From: Burkholderia sp. Nafp2/4-1b
GTDB lineage: Bacteria; Pseudomonadota; Gammaproteobacteria; Burkholderiales; Burkholderiaceae
Assembly: GCF_003635165.1 (NCBI RefSeq)
Contig: NZ_ML058608.1
Coordinates: forward strand, 124,001 to 188,000
Length of the DNA: 64,000 bases
Direction: 5' to 3'
The notes under the pieces were generated by a model. The model was not told where the DNA came from. It did not search any database and was given only the letters and a program-made list of their open reading frames with translations. This document shows, piece by piece, positions 21,063 to 32,737 of this stretch (position 1 is the first letter of the stretch; each line of letters begins with the position of its first letter). The position numbers and the translations under genes are program-made.

Positions 21063-21524
21063 ATGACCACCGAAACGATCGATCAAAAGACGCTGACGAA
21101 GCTGGTCGAAGCCGGCGCCGTACGCGCGGCCCGCGTGGTCGGTTGCGGCAACGGCTGGGCGCTGTCGGCCCGTTGCGGCACGCACGAACGCTTTCTGTCG
21201 GCCAAGCGTGGCGACGTGCGGGTGTTTCGACGTTTTGAAACGCTGGTCGGCTTTTTACGCGACATCGGCATCAGCCGGTTCGATGTGGATGCGTCGGCGT
21301 ACGACCCGGATGCGGCCGGCCGGGCAACACGGCCTGATCGCGCGGTTGCGTTGAAGGCGGCCCACGAGGCAGCGGCGCACGATCGCTGGTTCCGGGAGCA
21401 GGTGCAGCAGGCACTGGACGATCCGCGTGCGGCGATTCCCGACGCCGAAGTCAGCGCCGACTTCGCATCGCGCCGTGCCGCGCTGCGTGAGCGACTCGCG
21501 GGCAGGCGCGGGGACGCTTCTTGA
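21063..21524 (+). CDS. Antitoxin of a ParE-type module, with N-terminal ParC-like extension
   Basis: The 153-residue protein is much longer than a usual ParD/RelB antitoxin. The first ~75 residues (LVEAGAVRAARVVGCGNGWAL, FRRFETLVGFLRDIGISRFDVD) resemble partition-associated ParC-like proteins. The C-terminal part with QQALDDPRAAIPDAEV resembles antitoxin toxin-wrapping tails. The stop overlaps the toxin start (TTGA), as usual for TA pairs. It should neutralise the downstream toxin and may autoregulate. Family naming is moderately certain. Confidence 0.7.
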   Translation: MTTETIDQKTLTKLVEAGAVRAARVVGCGNGWALSARCGTHERFLSAKRGDVRVFRRFETLVGFLRDIGISRFDVDASAYDPDAAGRATRPDRAVALKAAHEAAAHDRWFREQVQQALDDPRAAIPDAEVSADFASRRAALRERLAGRRGDAS

Positions 21525-21805
21525 CGCTCGCGCTGCATTGGAACCCGAAGGCGTACGAAGATCGCGCCGCGATCATGGACTACATCGGTGAGGACGACCC
21601 GCTGGCTGCGCTCGAACTCGACGAACTGCTGGAAGAAAGGGCCGCTGCGTTGCCGACGCACGCCGAGTTGTACCGCCACGGGCGGGTGGCCGGTACCCGC
21701 GAGCTGGTGGTCGCGCCGAACTATGTGCTCGTGTATCGCGTCCGTCCGGCGGACGGCATCGTGGAGATTCTCCGCGTGCTGCATGCGCGGCGGCAGTGGC
21801 CGTGA
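21521..21805 (+). CDS. RelE/ParE-family toxin
   Basis: The 94-residue basic protein has the ParE/RelE fold signature: HWNPKAYEDRAAIMDYI at the start, HGRVAGTRELVVAPNYVLVYRV in the core, and IVEILRVLHARRQWP at the end. Family members poison DNA gyrase or cleave mRNA on the ribosome. Translation apparently begins at TTG 21521, overlapping the antitoxin stop by four bases, so it depends on antitoxin translation. Confidence 0.86.
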   Translation: MTLALHWNPKAYEDRAAIMDYIGEDDPLAALELDELLEERAAALPTHAELYRHGRVAGTRELVVAPNYVLVYRVRPADGIVEILRVLHARRQWP

Positions 21806-21918
21806 CGCGCGAGATACGTCGGCGGCTCCGTGGCCGGGAGAGGCGACGCGAATGGGCCGGTATCGTCAGGGCAACCCGATCCTGGCGGATGGATCGGAAC
21901 GCCAACGGAGCATGCGTT

Positions 21919-21979
21919 ATGTACACACATGGATTTACATTGCACACCGCGTCGTATAATGTACATCCTATGTACATCC
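21919..21979. promoter_or_regulatory. vapB promoter with ATGTACA operator repeats
   Basis: A perfect -10 TATAAT lies at 21955-21960 with TTTACA (21934-21939) as a possible -35. Identical ten-base repeats ATGTACATCC occur at 21959-21968 and 21970-21979, and a third, ATGTACACAC, at 21919-21928. Each contains the palindrome TGTACA. Overlap with the -10 suggests repression by the VapBC complex. Confidence 0.7.
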
Positions 21980-21993
21980 GACGCGAGGTCGAC

Positions 21994-22230
21994 ATGCATA
22001 CCACGAGGGTATTTCGGAACGGCAACTCGCAGGCCGTGCGAATTCCTGCGGATCTGGCCTATGAGCGCAGCGATATGGAACTGGAAATCGAACGCGTTGG
22101 TGATGAAATCCGTATCCGGCCGATACGGCGCCCGCTGAGCCGCGTGCTCGAAAAATTCGCAAAATTCGGGCCGGACTTCATGGCCGAAGGGCGTGGCGAC
22201 CAGGAGCAGGCCGAACGCGAGGGTTTGTGA
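21994..22230 (+). CDS. vapB: VapB-type antitoxin (AbrB/SpoVT fold)
   Basis: The 78-residue protein begins MHTTRVFRNGNSQAVRIPADL, the SpoVT/AbrB DNA-binding domain of VapB antitoxins, and has a C-terminal tail that would wrap the toxin (LEKFAKFGPDFMAEG). ATG 21994 is favoured by GAGG at 21985-21988; an in-frame ATG at 21970 lies inside the operator. It overlaps vapC by TGATG. Confidence 0.9.
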   Translation: MHTTRVFRNGNSQAVRIPADLAYERSDMELEIERVGDEIRIRPIRRPLSRVLEKFAKFGPDFMAEGRGDQEQAEREGL

Positions 22231-22631
22231 TGCCGCGCTTCATGCTCGACACCAACATGTGCATCTATCTGATGAAGAATCAGCCGGAGCAGGTCGCGAG
22301 ACGATTTGCGCAGTGTTACACGGGGGACGTCGTCATGTCGGCGATCACCTATGCGGAGCTCGAGTACGGCGTGACCGCATCTGCGAACCGCGCCCGCGAG
22401 CGCCGTAATCTCGCTGCATTGATCGAGGATATTCCCGTCGCGCCTTTCGACGCCGCGGCCGCGCAAGCGTACGGTCCGGTCCGCGAGGCAACCCGCGAGC
22501 GGAAGAAGGATCACCTCGACAAATTGATCGCCGCTCATGCGGTGTCGCTCGATGTCGTTCTCGTCACCAACAACGAGCGGGATTTCGTCGGCTATCCGGG
22601 GTTGCGCCTGGAGAACTGGCTGAACGATTAG
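22230..22631 (+). CDS. vapC: VapC-type PIN-domain ribonuclease toxin
   Basis: The 133-residue protein starts [17 protein letters not shown], with the first PIN acidic residue in LDTN, and has the conserved acidic residues in [22 protein letters not shown] and VTNNERDF. VapC toxins are Mg2+-dependent RNases that typically cleave initiator tRNA or rRNA. It is translationally coupled to vapB through TGATG. All catalytic residues appear intact. Confidence 0.92.
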   Translation: MPRFMLDTNMCIYLMKNQPEQVARRFAQCYTGDVVMSAITYAELEYGVTASANRARERRNLAALIEDIPVAPFDAAAAQAYGPVREATRERKKDHLDKLIAAHAVSLDVVLVTNNERDFVGYPGLRLENWLND

Positions 22632-22710
22632 CTGAACGACCAGCGCTGGGCGCTGTGGCCGACGGCAACGCGGGCTGTCTGTCCGCCCCGCGCTACCGCC
22701 GGAGCCGGCA

Positions 22711-24099
<1,389 letters not shown>

Positions 24100-24129
24100 T
24101 TTGATTTCTGCCTTGCTTGAAGAGTAGTG

Positions 24130-25266
24130 CTAGCGCGCCTGCAGTGGCAGGCACGCGGCCAGCCATGCGGGCGGCATGGGGGATAGCTGCCGCGCGACGC
24201 GGGCATAGCGCCCGTCGAGCCGCGCGGCCAGATGAAAGAGTTCGGTGGCGTTTTTCGGGTCCCACTGCCCCGTGTAACCCGGCAAGCCGGCTTCACGGCG
24301 CTTCGCGTCGAACGGCACCGGCGAATTCACGAATTCCTCGTGCGTCTTCTCGCCGAGCGCGTACGGCACGAGCCAGTCGAGCGCGGCCGCGAGCGTCGCG
24401 CCGTTCGCACCGCGCTCGCGCAGCCAGTTGCGGTTGAAGCGGCGCGCGGCCAGCGCGGCCGTCACCAGCGGCTGCAGGTCGTACACCGCGTAATGCAGCG
24501 CGTCGCGTTCGTCGAAATCCCAGGTCTTGCCGTCCGGGCCGATGTTGTCGGCGAGATGCTCGACGAACAGCCGCTGCGCGGCGTTCATCATCTTGCGGTC
24601 GCCGAGCGTGAACGCGGACAGCGCGACCAGCTTGATCCGGTGACTCTGCCAGTTGTTGCGCCACGTGCCGGTGAGCGGGCGCTTCTGCGCGTCGATCTGC
24701 GCGACATAGCCGGCACCGAGCTTGCCGATGAACGCCGCCGTCGCGTTGCGGGTCTTCACCGGCAGCGCGCTCGCGGTCATGTCGTACGCGACGATCAGGC
24801 TGTCGAAGCGCGTCTCGTCGATCGGGTTGAAGCTCGGCTGATAGGTCGACACCCACGCGGACAGGAAGCGGTCGACGAGCTGCAGGTAGCGCGGCGCGTT
24901 CGTCACGCGCCATGCGAGCGCGGCGTCGCGCATCAGCTCCATGTCCTTCAGCGCGTCGGCGCTCTGGTCGTAGATGCCTTCGTGCGGCAGCGTGCCTTCC
25001 GTGTGCACGCGCGGCATCGCCTTCGGCTGCTCGCCGATGCGCGCGTCGACGCTGCGGATCAGCGCCTGCACGCCCGGCTCGGCCTGGGTCGACTCGCTCG
25101 CCTGCAACGCCGGCGCCGCGCAGAAATTCATTGCCGCGTGCGCGCTGCCGGCCGAGCCGAGGCCGACGGCGGCAAACGACAGCGACGCGACGAGCAGCGG
25201 CACCAGGCGGCGCGTGGGCGGCCGCTCCTGCGTTGCACCCTGGCCCGGAAACATCGGACGCACCAT
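24130..25266 (-). CDS. Secreted alginate-lyase-family protein
   Basis: The 378-residue protein begins with a basic stretch and a hydrophobic signal peptide (VPLLVASLSFAAVGLG, cleavage near SAHAA), so it is exported to the periplasm or beyond. NNWQSHRIKLVALSAF is the conserved active-site region of the alginate lyase/AlgL-like (alpha/alpha-barrel) family. ATG 25266 is preceded by AAGGAG. It lies between gcvP and sdaA with only 30 bases to sdaA. The true polymer substrate is unknown. Confidence 0.82.
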   Translation of the reverse strand: MVRPMFPGQGATQERPPTRRLVPLLVASLSFAAVGLGSAGSAHAAMNFCAAPALQASESTQAEPGVQALIRSVDARIGEQPKAMPRVHTEGTLPHEGIYDQSADALKDMELMRDAALAWRVTNAPRYLQLVDRFLSAWVSTYQPSFNPIDETRFDSLIVAYDMTASALPVKTRNATAAFIGKLGAGYVAQIDAQKRPLTGTWRNNWQSHRIKLVALSAFTLGDRKMMNAAQRLFVEHLADNIGPDGKTWDFDERDALHYAVYDLQPLVTAALAARRFNRNWLRERGANGATLAAALDWLVPYALGEKTHEEFVNSPVPFDAKRREAGLPGYTGQWDPKNATELFHLAARLDGRYARVARQLSPMPPAWLAACLPLQAR

Positions 25267-25319
25267 GCGGAACTCCTTGATTGGCTGGATCGCGTGTGAT
25301 GTTAGCCGGATTGGCGGAC

Positions 25320-25395
25320 GAACGTGAACCGGTCGGCCGGCGGCGAACGCAAACACCGCACGCAACCGGCGGCTGCGTGCGGTGAGTTCACGTTC
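25320..25395. terminator. Nested inverted repeats downstream of gcvP
   Basis: An outer pair GAACGTGAAC (25320-25329) / GTTCACGTTC (25386-25395) encloses an inner eleven-pair stem CACCGCACGCA (25354-25364) / TGCGTGCGGTG (25374-25384). On the minus strand the inner hairpin is followed by TTTGCG, a weak U-run. It may terminate or attenuate transcription after gcvP, leaving the lyase and sdaA partly uncoupled from the riboswitch. Confidence 0.6.
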
Positions 25396-25420
25396 GGGGC
25401 GCTCCAGTGCGGGGCGAGCG

Positions 25421-28348
<2,928 letters not shown>

Positions 28349-28409
28349 GGCGTGATTCTGGTCCCGCGCGGGCCGGCTGCCCGGCCGCGCGCGGTTCGGG
28401 TAAGGAAAA

Positions 28410-28790
28410 TTAGTCGATCAGCTTGCTGTACGCGTCGGCGTCGATCAGCTTGTCGGTCGATGCGCCGTCGGCGAGCTTGATCTTGAACAGCCACACGCCG
28501 TACGCGTCGCTGTTCACTTCTTCCGGCGAGTTGGCGGCATCTTCGTTGATGGCGACGATCTCGCCGGACACCGGCGAGTAGATGTCGGATGCGGCCTTCA
28601 CCGATTCGACGACGCCGACGGCGTCGCCCGCCGTCACCGACTTGCCGACTTGCGGCAGTTCGAGGAAGACGATGTCGCCGAGCGTGCTCTGCGCGTGATC
28701 GGTGATGCCGACCGTCAGCGTGCCGTCCGCCTCGGTGCGGATCCACTCGTGTTCGTCGGTGTATTTCAGATCGGCCGGGACGTTGCTCAT
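28410..28790 (-). CDS. gcvH: Glycine cleavage system H protein (lipoyl carrier)
   Basis: The 126-residue protein shuttles the aminomethyl group between P, T and L proteins. The lipoylated lysine is K65 in [15 protein letters not shown] 28790 ([16 protein letters not shown]) matches the family start and follows AGGAG. It lies between gcvT and gcvP in one operon. Confidence 0.97.
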   Translation of the reverse strand: MSNVPADLKYTDEHEWIRTEADGTLTVGITDHAQSTLGDIVFLELPQVGKSVTAGDAVGVVESVKAASDIYSPVSGEIVAINEDAANSPEEVNSDAYGVWLFKIKLADGASTDKLIDADAYSKLID

Positions 28791-28916
28791 CGGATGCTCC
28801 TGGATAAAAGGTGTGTTCGTTATGCTGGCGCGCCGCCGGGGCGCGCCGGATGTGGTTGCGCCGGGCGCCATTTCCCGGCTTTGCCGGGACGCGGCCTGCC
28901 GGTCGCTTCCCGGTCG

Positions 28917-30035
28917 TTACGCAGCGAGGACCTTGCCGTTGCGCACGAACGGCAGTTTTACCACGCGCGCGGGAAGTTGCTTGTCTCGAATCTGCACCTG
29001 AACGGTGTCGCCGACCTGGACGGCCGCCGGCACGCGCGCGAATGCGATCGACTCCTGCATCGACGGCGAGAACGTGCCGCTCGTGATCTCGCCTTCGCCG
29101 TGCGGCGTGACGACTTTCTGGTGTGCGCGCAGCACGCCGCCCGCCTTGCCGTTTTCCTTCTGCAGGATCAGGCCGACGAATGCGGCGCGCGTGCCGCTGG
29201 CTTCCAGTGCGGCGCGGCCGACGAAGTCGCGCGGCGCGGTGAGGTCGACCGTCCATGCGAGGCCCGCGTCGAGCGGGGACACGGTCTCGTCCATGTCCTG
29301 GCCGTACAGGTTCATGCCGGCCTCGAGGCGCAGCGTGTCGCGCGCGCCGAGCCCGCACGGGCGCACGCCGTTTTGCTGCAGCGCGTTCCACAGCGCTTCG
29401 ACGTGCACGGCCGGGACGATCACTTCGAAGCCGTCTTCGCCGGTGTAGCCGGTGCGCGCGATGGTGAGATCGCCGAACGGCGTGCCGGCGACCTGCGCGG
29501 CGTTGAACGGCTTCAGCTCGCTCGTCGCGGCGCGTGCGGCCGGCACCGTCGCCCAGGTTTTTTCGCGTGCGTTCGGGCCCTGAACGGCGACGATCGCGAA
29601 ATCGCGGCGCTGCGCGATGGTCAGGCCGTAGCCGCCTTGCTGGTTGAGCTGGGCGAACCACGCGATGTCCTTCTCGGCCGTGCCGGCGTTGACGACGACG
29701 CGGAAGAAGTCTTCGGTGAAGTAATAGACGATCAGGTCGTCGATGACGCCGCCTTCCGGATTGAGCAGGCACGAGTACAGCGCCTTGCCGGGGGTCTTGA
29801 GCTTGCCGACGTTGTTCGCGATCGCGTGCTCGAAGAACGCGCGCACGCGGCTGCCGGTGAAATCGACGACGCACATGTGCGACACGTCGAACATGCCGGC
29901 GTCGGTGCGCACGGCTTCGTGTTCTTCGATCTGCGAGCCGTAGTTGACGGGCATGTCCCAGCCGCCGAAGTCGACCATGCGGGCATTGAGCGCGCGGTGC
30001 GCGGCGTTGAGCGGGGTTTGATTCAGTGCAGTCAT
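28917..30035 (-). CDS. gcvT: Glycine cleavage system aminomethyltransferase, T protein
   Basis: The 372-residue T protein releases ammonia from aminomethyl-lipoyl GcvH and forms 5,10-methylene-tetrahydrofolate. Visible features are [24 protein letters not shown] at the start, the folate-binding central region with [12 protein letters not shown], and a C-terminal barrel. ATG 30035 (MTALNQTPL) is the likely start. It is the first gene after the glycine riboswitch. Confidence 0.96.
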   Translation of the reverse strand: MTALNQTPLNAAHRALNARMVDFGGWDMPVNYGSQIEEHEAVRTDAGMFDVSHMCVVDFTGSRVRAFFEHAIANNVGKLKTPGKALYSCLLNPEGGVIDDLIVYYFTEDFFRVVVNAGTAEKDIAWFAQLNQQGGYGLTIAQRRDFAIVAVQGPNAREKTWATVPAARAATSELKPFNAAQVAGTPFGDLTIARTGYTGEDGFEVIVPAVHVEALWNALQQNGVRPCGLGARDTLRLEAGMNLYGQDMDETVSPLDAGLAWTVDLTAPRDFVGRAALEASGTRAAFVGLILQKENGKAGGVLRAHQKVVTPHGEGEITSGTFSPSMQESIAFARVPAAVQVGDTVQVQIRDKQLPARVVKLPFVRNGKVLAA

Positions 30036-30125
30036 CGAGGCCTCAGGCAAGGCGCTTGCGCGCGGGTCAGAACGGCCATGTGCGGAGCGTCGCGGCCTTG
30101 GCGGCCTGCGAAACGATCCGGTACA

Positions 30126-30380
30126 TGCCCCTCTGTCCTCGATACCTGAGAGATTGCGCCGCCATGCCGGCGAGCGCGCGCCCCTTCGGTGGGCAGCTTG
30201 CCCTGCGCAGCATGTGCGCAGCGGGCTACTGCCGCTCTCCAGAGTGCGGGGAATGCGGCCCGCGCAGTGCGCGGACGGGATTCCCCGACGCGGTCGGTCC
30301 TTTTGCCTGAGAGTTTGCGGGTGTGCCCCTTCGGCGGCGCGACCGGCGTTGCTTAGCTACGCGGTCACACGCTCTCCCGA
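30126..30380 (-). promoter_or_regulatory. Tandem glycine riboswitch upstream of gcvTHP
   Basis: Two glycine aptamers are visible on the minus strand. Aptamer 1 (about 30380-30296) has GGGAGAGC, CGCCGAAGGGGC and ACTCTCAGGCAAAAGGAC. Aptamer 2 (about 30245-30126) has CTCTGGAGAGC, CACCGAAGGGGC and CTCTCAGGTATCGAGGAC. Glycine binding normally switches gcv expression on. The linker between them is long and contains a GC-rich hairpin (30248-30286). The second aptamer ends ~90 bases before gcvT. Confidence 0.92.
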
Positions 30381-30521
30381 CGCGTGCGGGCGACTGTACG
30401 CGAGCGGGTGGGCGTTGTCAATTTGAGCAAAAGAATGTCGCTTCGCGACAAGCGGCGCGCGTGGGGTGCCGCCGCTTTCGCGAGCGCGGGCCGGCGCGGT
30501 GCGGGCGCAGGCACGCCCGGA

Positions 30522-30890
30522 TTATTCGCCGATCGCGCGCGCGGCCGTGTCGAGCTCCTGGTTCAGCACGCGCTGCTCGTCGCCGGACAGGCCGCCGTTG
30601 TGCTGCCCGGACATGTCGTTCGCTTCCTGGCGGATCACGTCGAGGCGGTGGTGCAGCTGCGCGCCGTACGGCGGCGGGTAGTAGCCGCCGTTCACGCGCG
30701 TGTCGATCCGGCGGTGCAGGTTGTCGATCCGGCCCTGGACCTCCTGCATGCGGTCATTCGCGATGACCTGCGGATTCGGTCGCGGCGGAGGCGGCGGGGC
30801 CTGCCGGGCCGGCCGCTGCGGCTGCACGACACAGGCCGCGAGCGAGGAAACCAGGACGCAGCATGCCGCTGCGCGAATCAACCGTTGCAT
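30522..30890 (-). CDS. Small outer-membrane-type lipoprotein
   Basis: The 122-residue protein has a lipoprotein signal (LIRAAACCVLVSSLAAC) with lipobox cysteine about residue 20. A Pro-rich linker follows, then a helical region (MQEVQGRIDNLHRRIDTRV) and a tail ending EQRVLNQELDTAARAIGE. ATG 30890 is preceded by GGAGAA. It would be anchored in the outer membrane facing the periplasm. No enzyme motif is present; function unknown. Confidence 0.78.
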   Translation of the reverse strand: MQRLIRAAACCVLVSSLAACVVQPQRPARQAPPPPPRPNPQVIANDRMQEVQGRIDNLHRRIDTRVNGGYYPPPYGAQLHHRLDVIRQEANDMSGQHNGGLSGDEQRVLNQELDTAARAIGE

Positions 30891-31095
30891 CACATTCTCC
30901 TGACGGTTTGGTGTCGGATCGACTTTTTGAGAAACGCGTCAGACCGGCCGACCGCTGACTTTCGTTCCCGCACCATTTGTAACGGAATGTTGGGGATCGG
31001 CCCGGCGCGGCGGCTGACGCATGGCCGCGGCCGGCGCGCGGCGCGGCTCGGGACGGCCGCTGCGGCCGCGCCGGCACCGACCCGGCCGGCACCCG

Positions 31096-32148
31096 TCAGA
31101 CGGTGCGGCGCACGAACGGTACCCGGCGGCCTTCGTGTTCGCTCTGCGCGGCGAGCTCGATGATCGTCATCACGTCGACGGCGTCCTGCGGCGTGACAGG
31201 GAACGGCGCGCCGTCGTGAACCGACGCGGCGAGCGCGCGATAGAACTCCGCGTACTGGCCGTCGAGCGTGGGCACCGGCCGTTCGACTTCGAGCTCGCCG
31301 TCGAGCACGCGCAGCACGCCGGGCGGGTTGCCGCCGCCGAACTCGACGTGGTCCGGCGTGAGCCCGGCCTTCAGCTGGTCCTCCTGCGTGTCGAGCCCGA
31401 ACTTCTGGTAGCTGCCGCGCGTGCCGTGCAGCGTGAAGCGCGCGGGCTCGATCGCCGACAGCGCGCTCGCGTGCAGCGCGACGTCCTTGTCCGGATAGCC
31501 GAGCAGCACATGCACGAAATCGGGCGCCGTACCGTTGTCGCGGCGCGTCTTGACCGTCGCGCTGACCGTTTGCGGCAGCCCGAACAGCGCGAGCGCCTGG
31601 TCGATCAGGTGCGGGCCGAGGTCGAGCAGCAGGCCGCCGCCGCGCGCGGGCTCCTCGCGCCAGCGGGTGCGGGGGGTCGGGCGGAAGCGGTCGAAGTGCG
31701 ACGCGAAATAGGTCACCCGGCCGAGCTCGCCGGATTCGACGACGCGCCGTAGGGTGAGGAAGTCGCCGTCCCAGCGGCGGTTGTGGAACGGCGCGAACAG
31801 GCGGCTGCGCGCGTTCGCGAGCCGCGCGAGCGCGAGCGCCTCGTCGGCGGTGAGCGTGACCGGCTTGTCGACGACCACGTGGCGGCCGGCTTCGAGTACC
31901 TGGCGCGCGAGCGTGAAGTGCGTGTCGTTCGGCGTGGCGATCACCACGCAGTCGATGTCGTCGAGGCCGAGCAGCGTGTCGAGATCGGGAACGATGCGCG
32001 CGCCCGGATACGCGGCGCGTGCGCGATCCGCCTGGCCGGTCGCGATCGCGGCGACCTCGGTGCGGCCGCTCGTGGCGATCACGGGCGCGTGGAACGTCGC
32101 GCCGGCGAAACCGAAACCCATCAAACCAATCCTGAGCAATGACGACAT
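31096..32148 (-). CDS. Gfo/Idh/MocA-family NAD(P)-dependent oxidoreductase
   Basis: The 350-residue protein has an N-terminal Rossmann fold (LMGFGFAGATFHAPVI), the DCVVIATPNDTHF strand, and VVDKPVTLTADEA, the family's EKP-like motif with catalytic lysine. A C-terminal alpha/beta domain follows. Members act on sugars and inositols. It is a single gene between the lipoprotein and rep; its substrate cannot be inferred from neighbours. Confidence 0.88.
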   Translation of the reverse strand: MSSLLRIGLMGFGFAGATFHAPVIATSGRTEVAAIATGQADRARAAYPGARIVPDLDTLLGLDDIDCVVIATPNDTHFTLARQVLEAGRHVVVDKPVTLTADEALALARLANARSRLFAPFHNRRWDGDFLTLRRVVESGELGRVTYFASHFDRFRPTPRTRWREEPARGGGLLLDLGPHLIDQALALFGLPQTVSATVKTRRDNGTAPDFVHVLLGYPDKDVALHASALSAIEPARFTLHGTRGSYQKFGLDTQEDQLKAGLTPDHVEFGGGNPPGVLRVLDGELEVERPVPTLDGQYAEFYRALAASVHDGAPFPVTPQDAVDVMTIIELAAQSEHEGRRVPFVRRTV

Positions 32149-32737
32149 GGCAATCCCTGGCTGCGTACGAAACGAAAGAAGGGCGCGCCGTGAAGGCGCG
32201 AGGACGACCGGCTATTTTGGCATGGCGCGGCGGCATGCACCGTCGTCATCGGCAAAGTGCGCGGCGGGAGGCGGCATTTGCGCGGGTGCAGCGGGCGCGT
32301 GGCGCAAACCGGCGAGCGCAGGTCGCGGCCGGCCGGGTGGCAGATCGTGCAATCGGCGCGCTGCTGCGCGCCTTGACTAGCGCGGCCAACTTGCCCGTCG
32401 TGCCCGTAGCGCTTGCTGGTGCGACGGTCGTCCATTGTGGCCCAACTGGCCCTGAATGGGGCCCGATTGGCCGTCCGGACAAGGACTGAACGAGCATCGC
32501 CGGAAGCCAGAACAAGGACCGGAGAAGGGGGACAAAAAACGGGGGGCAAAACAGGAGCAAACCGGGGACAACACGGCAAGCCGCCTGTGCGGCCCCATCC
32601 GGCGGGGGCTCGCCAAAAGCGCGCCGCCGACGTGTTAACATGCGCGTCCTGCTTCGCGTGTCCGCCTGCATTCCAGGCCTGCCGCGCGCGGCATCCTCTC
32701 CCGGCGTTCGCCGTCAACCGCAACATCATCCGCCATC
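32149..32737. other. 589-base non-coding region upstream of rep
   Basis: No frame here has a convincing start or family resemblance on either strand. A GGCC-rich patch (about 32434-32475) is followed by a purine-rich plus-strand stretch (about 32505-32580) with repeated GGGGAC/GGGGGC blocks. A promoter for rep is presumably near 32630. I see no tRNA-like or riboswitch-like fold. Confidence 0.5.

Noticed and set aside
32246-32671. 141-codon minus-strand frame upstream of rep
   Set aside because: No ribosome-binding site, irregular composition and no domain; the region is reported as non-coding.
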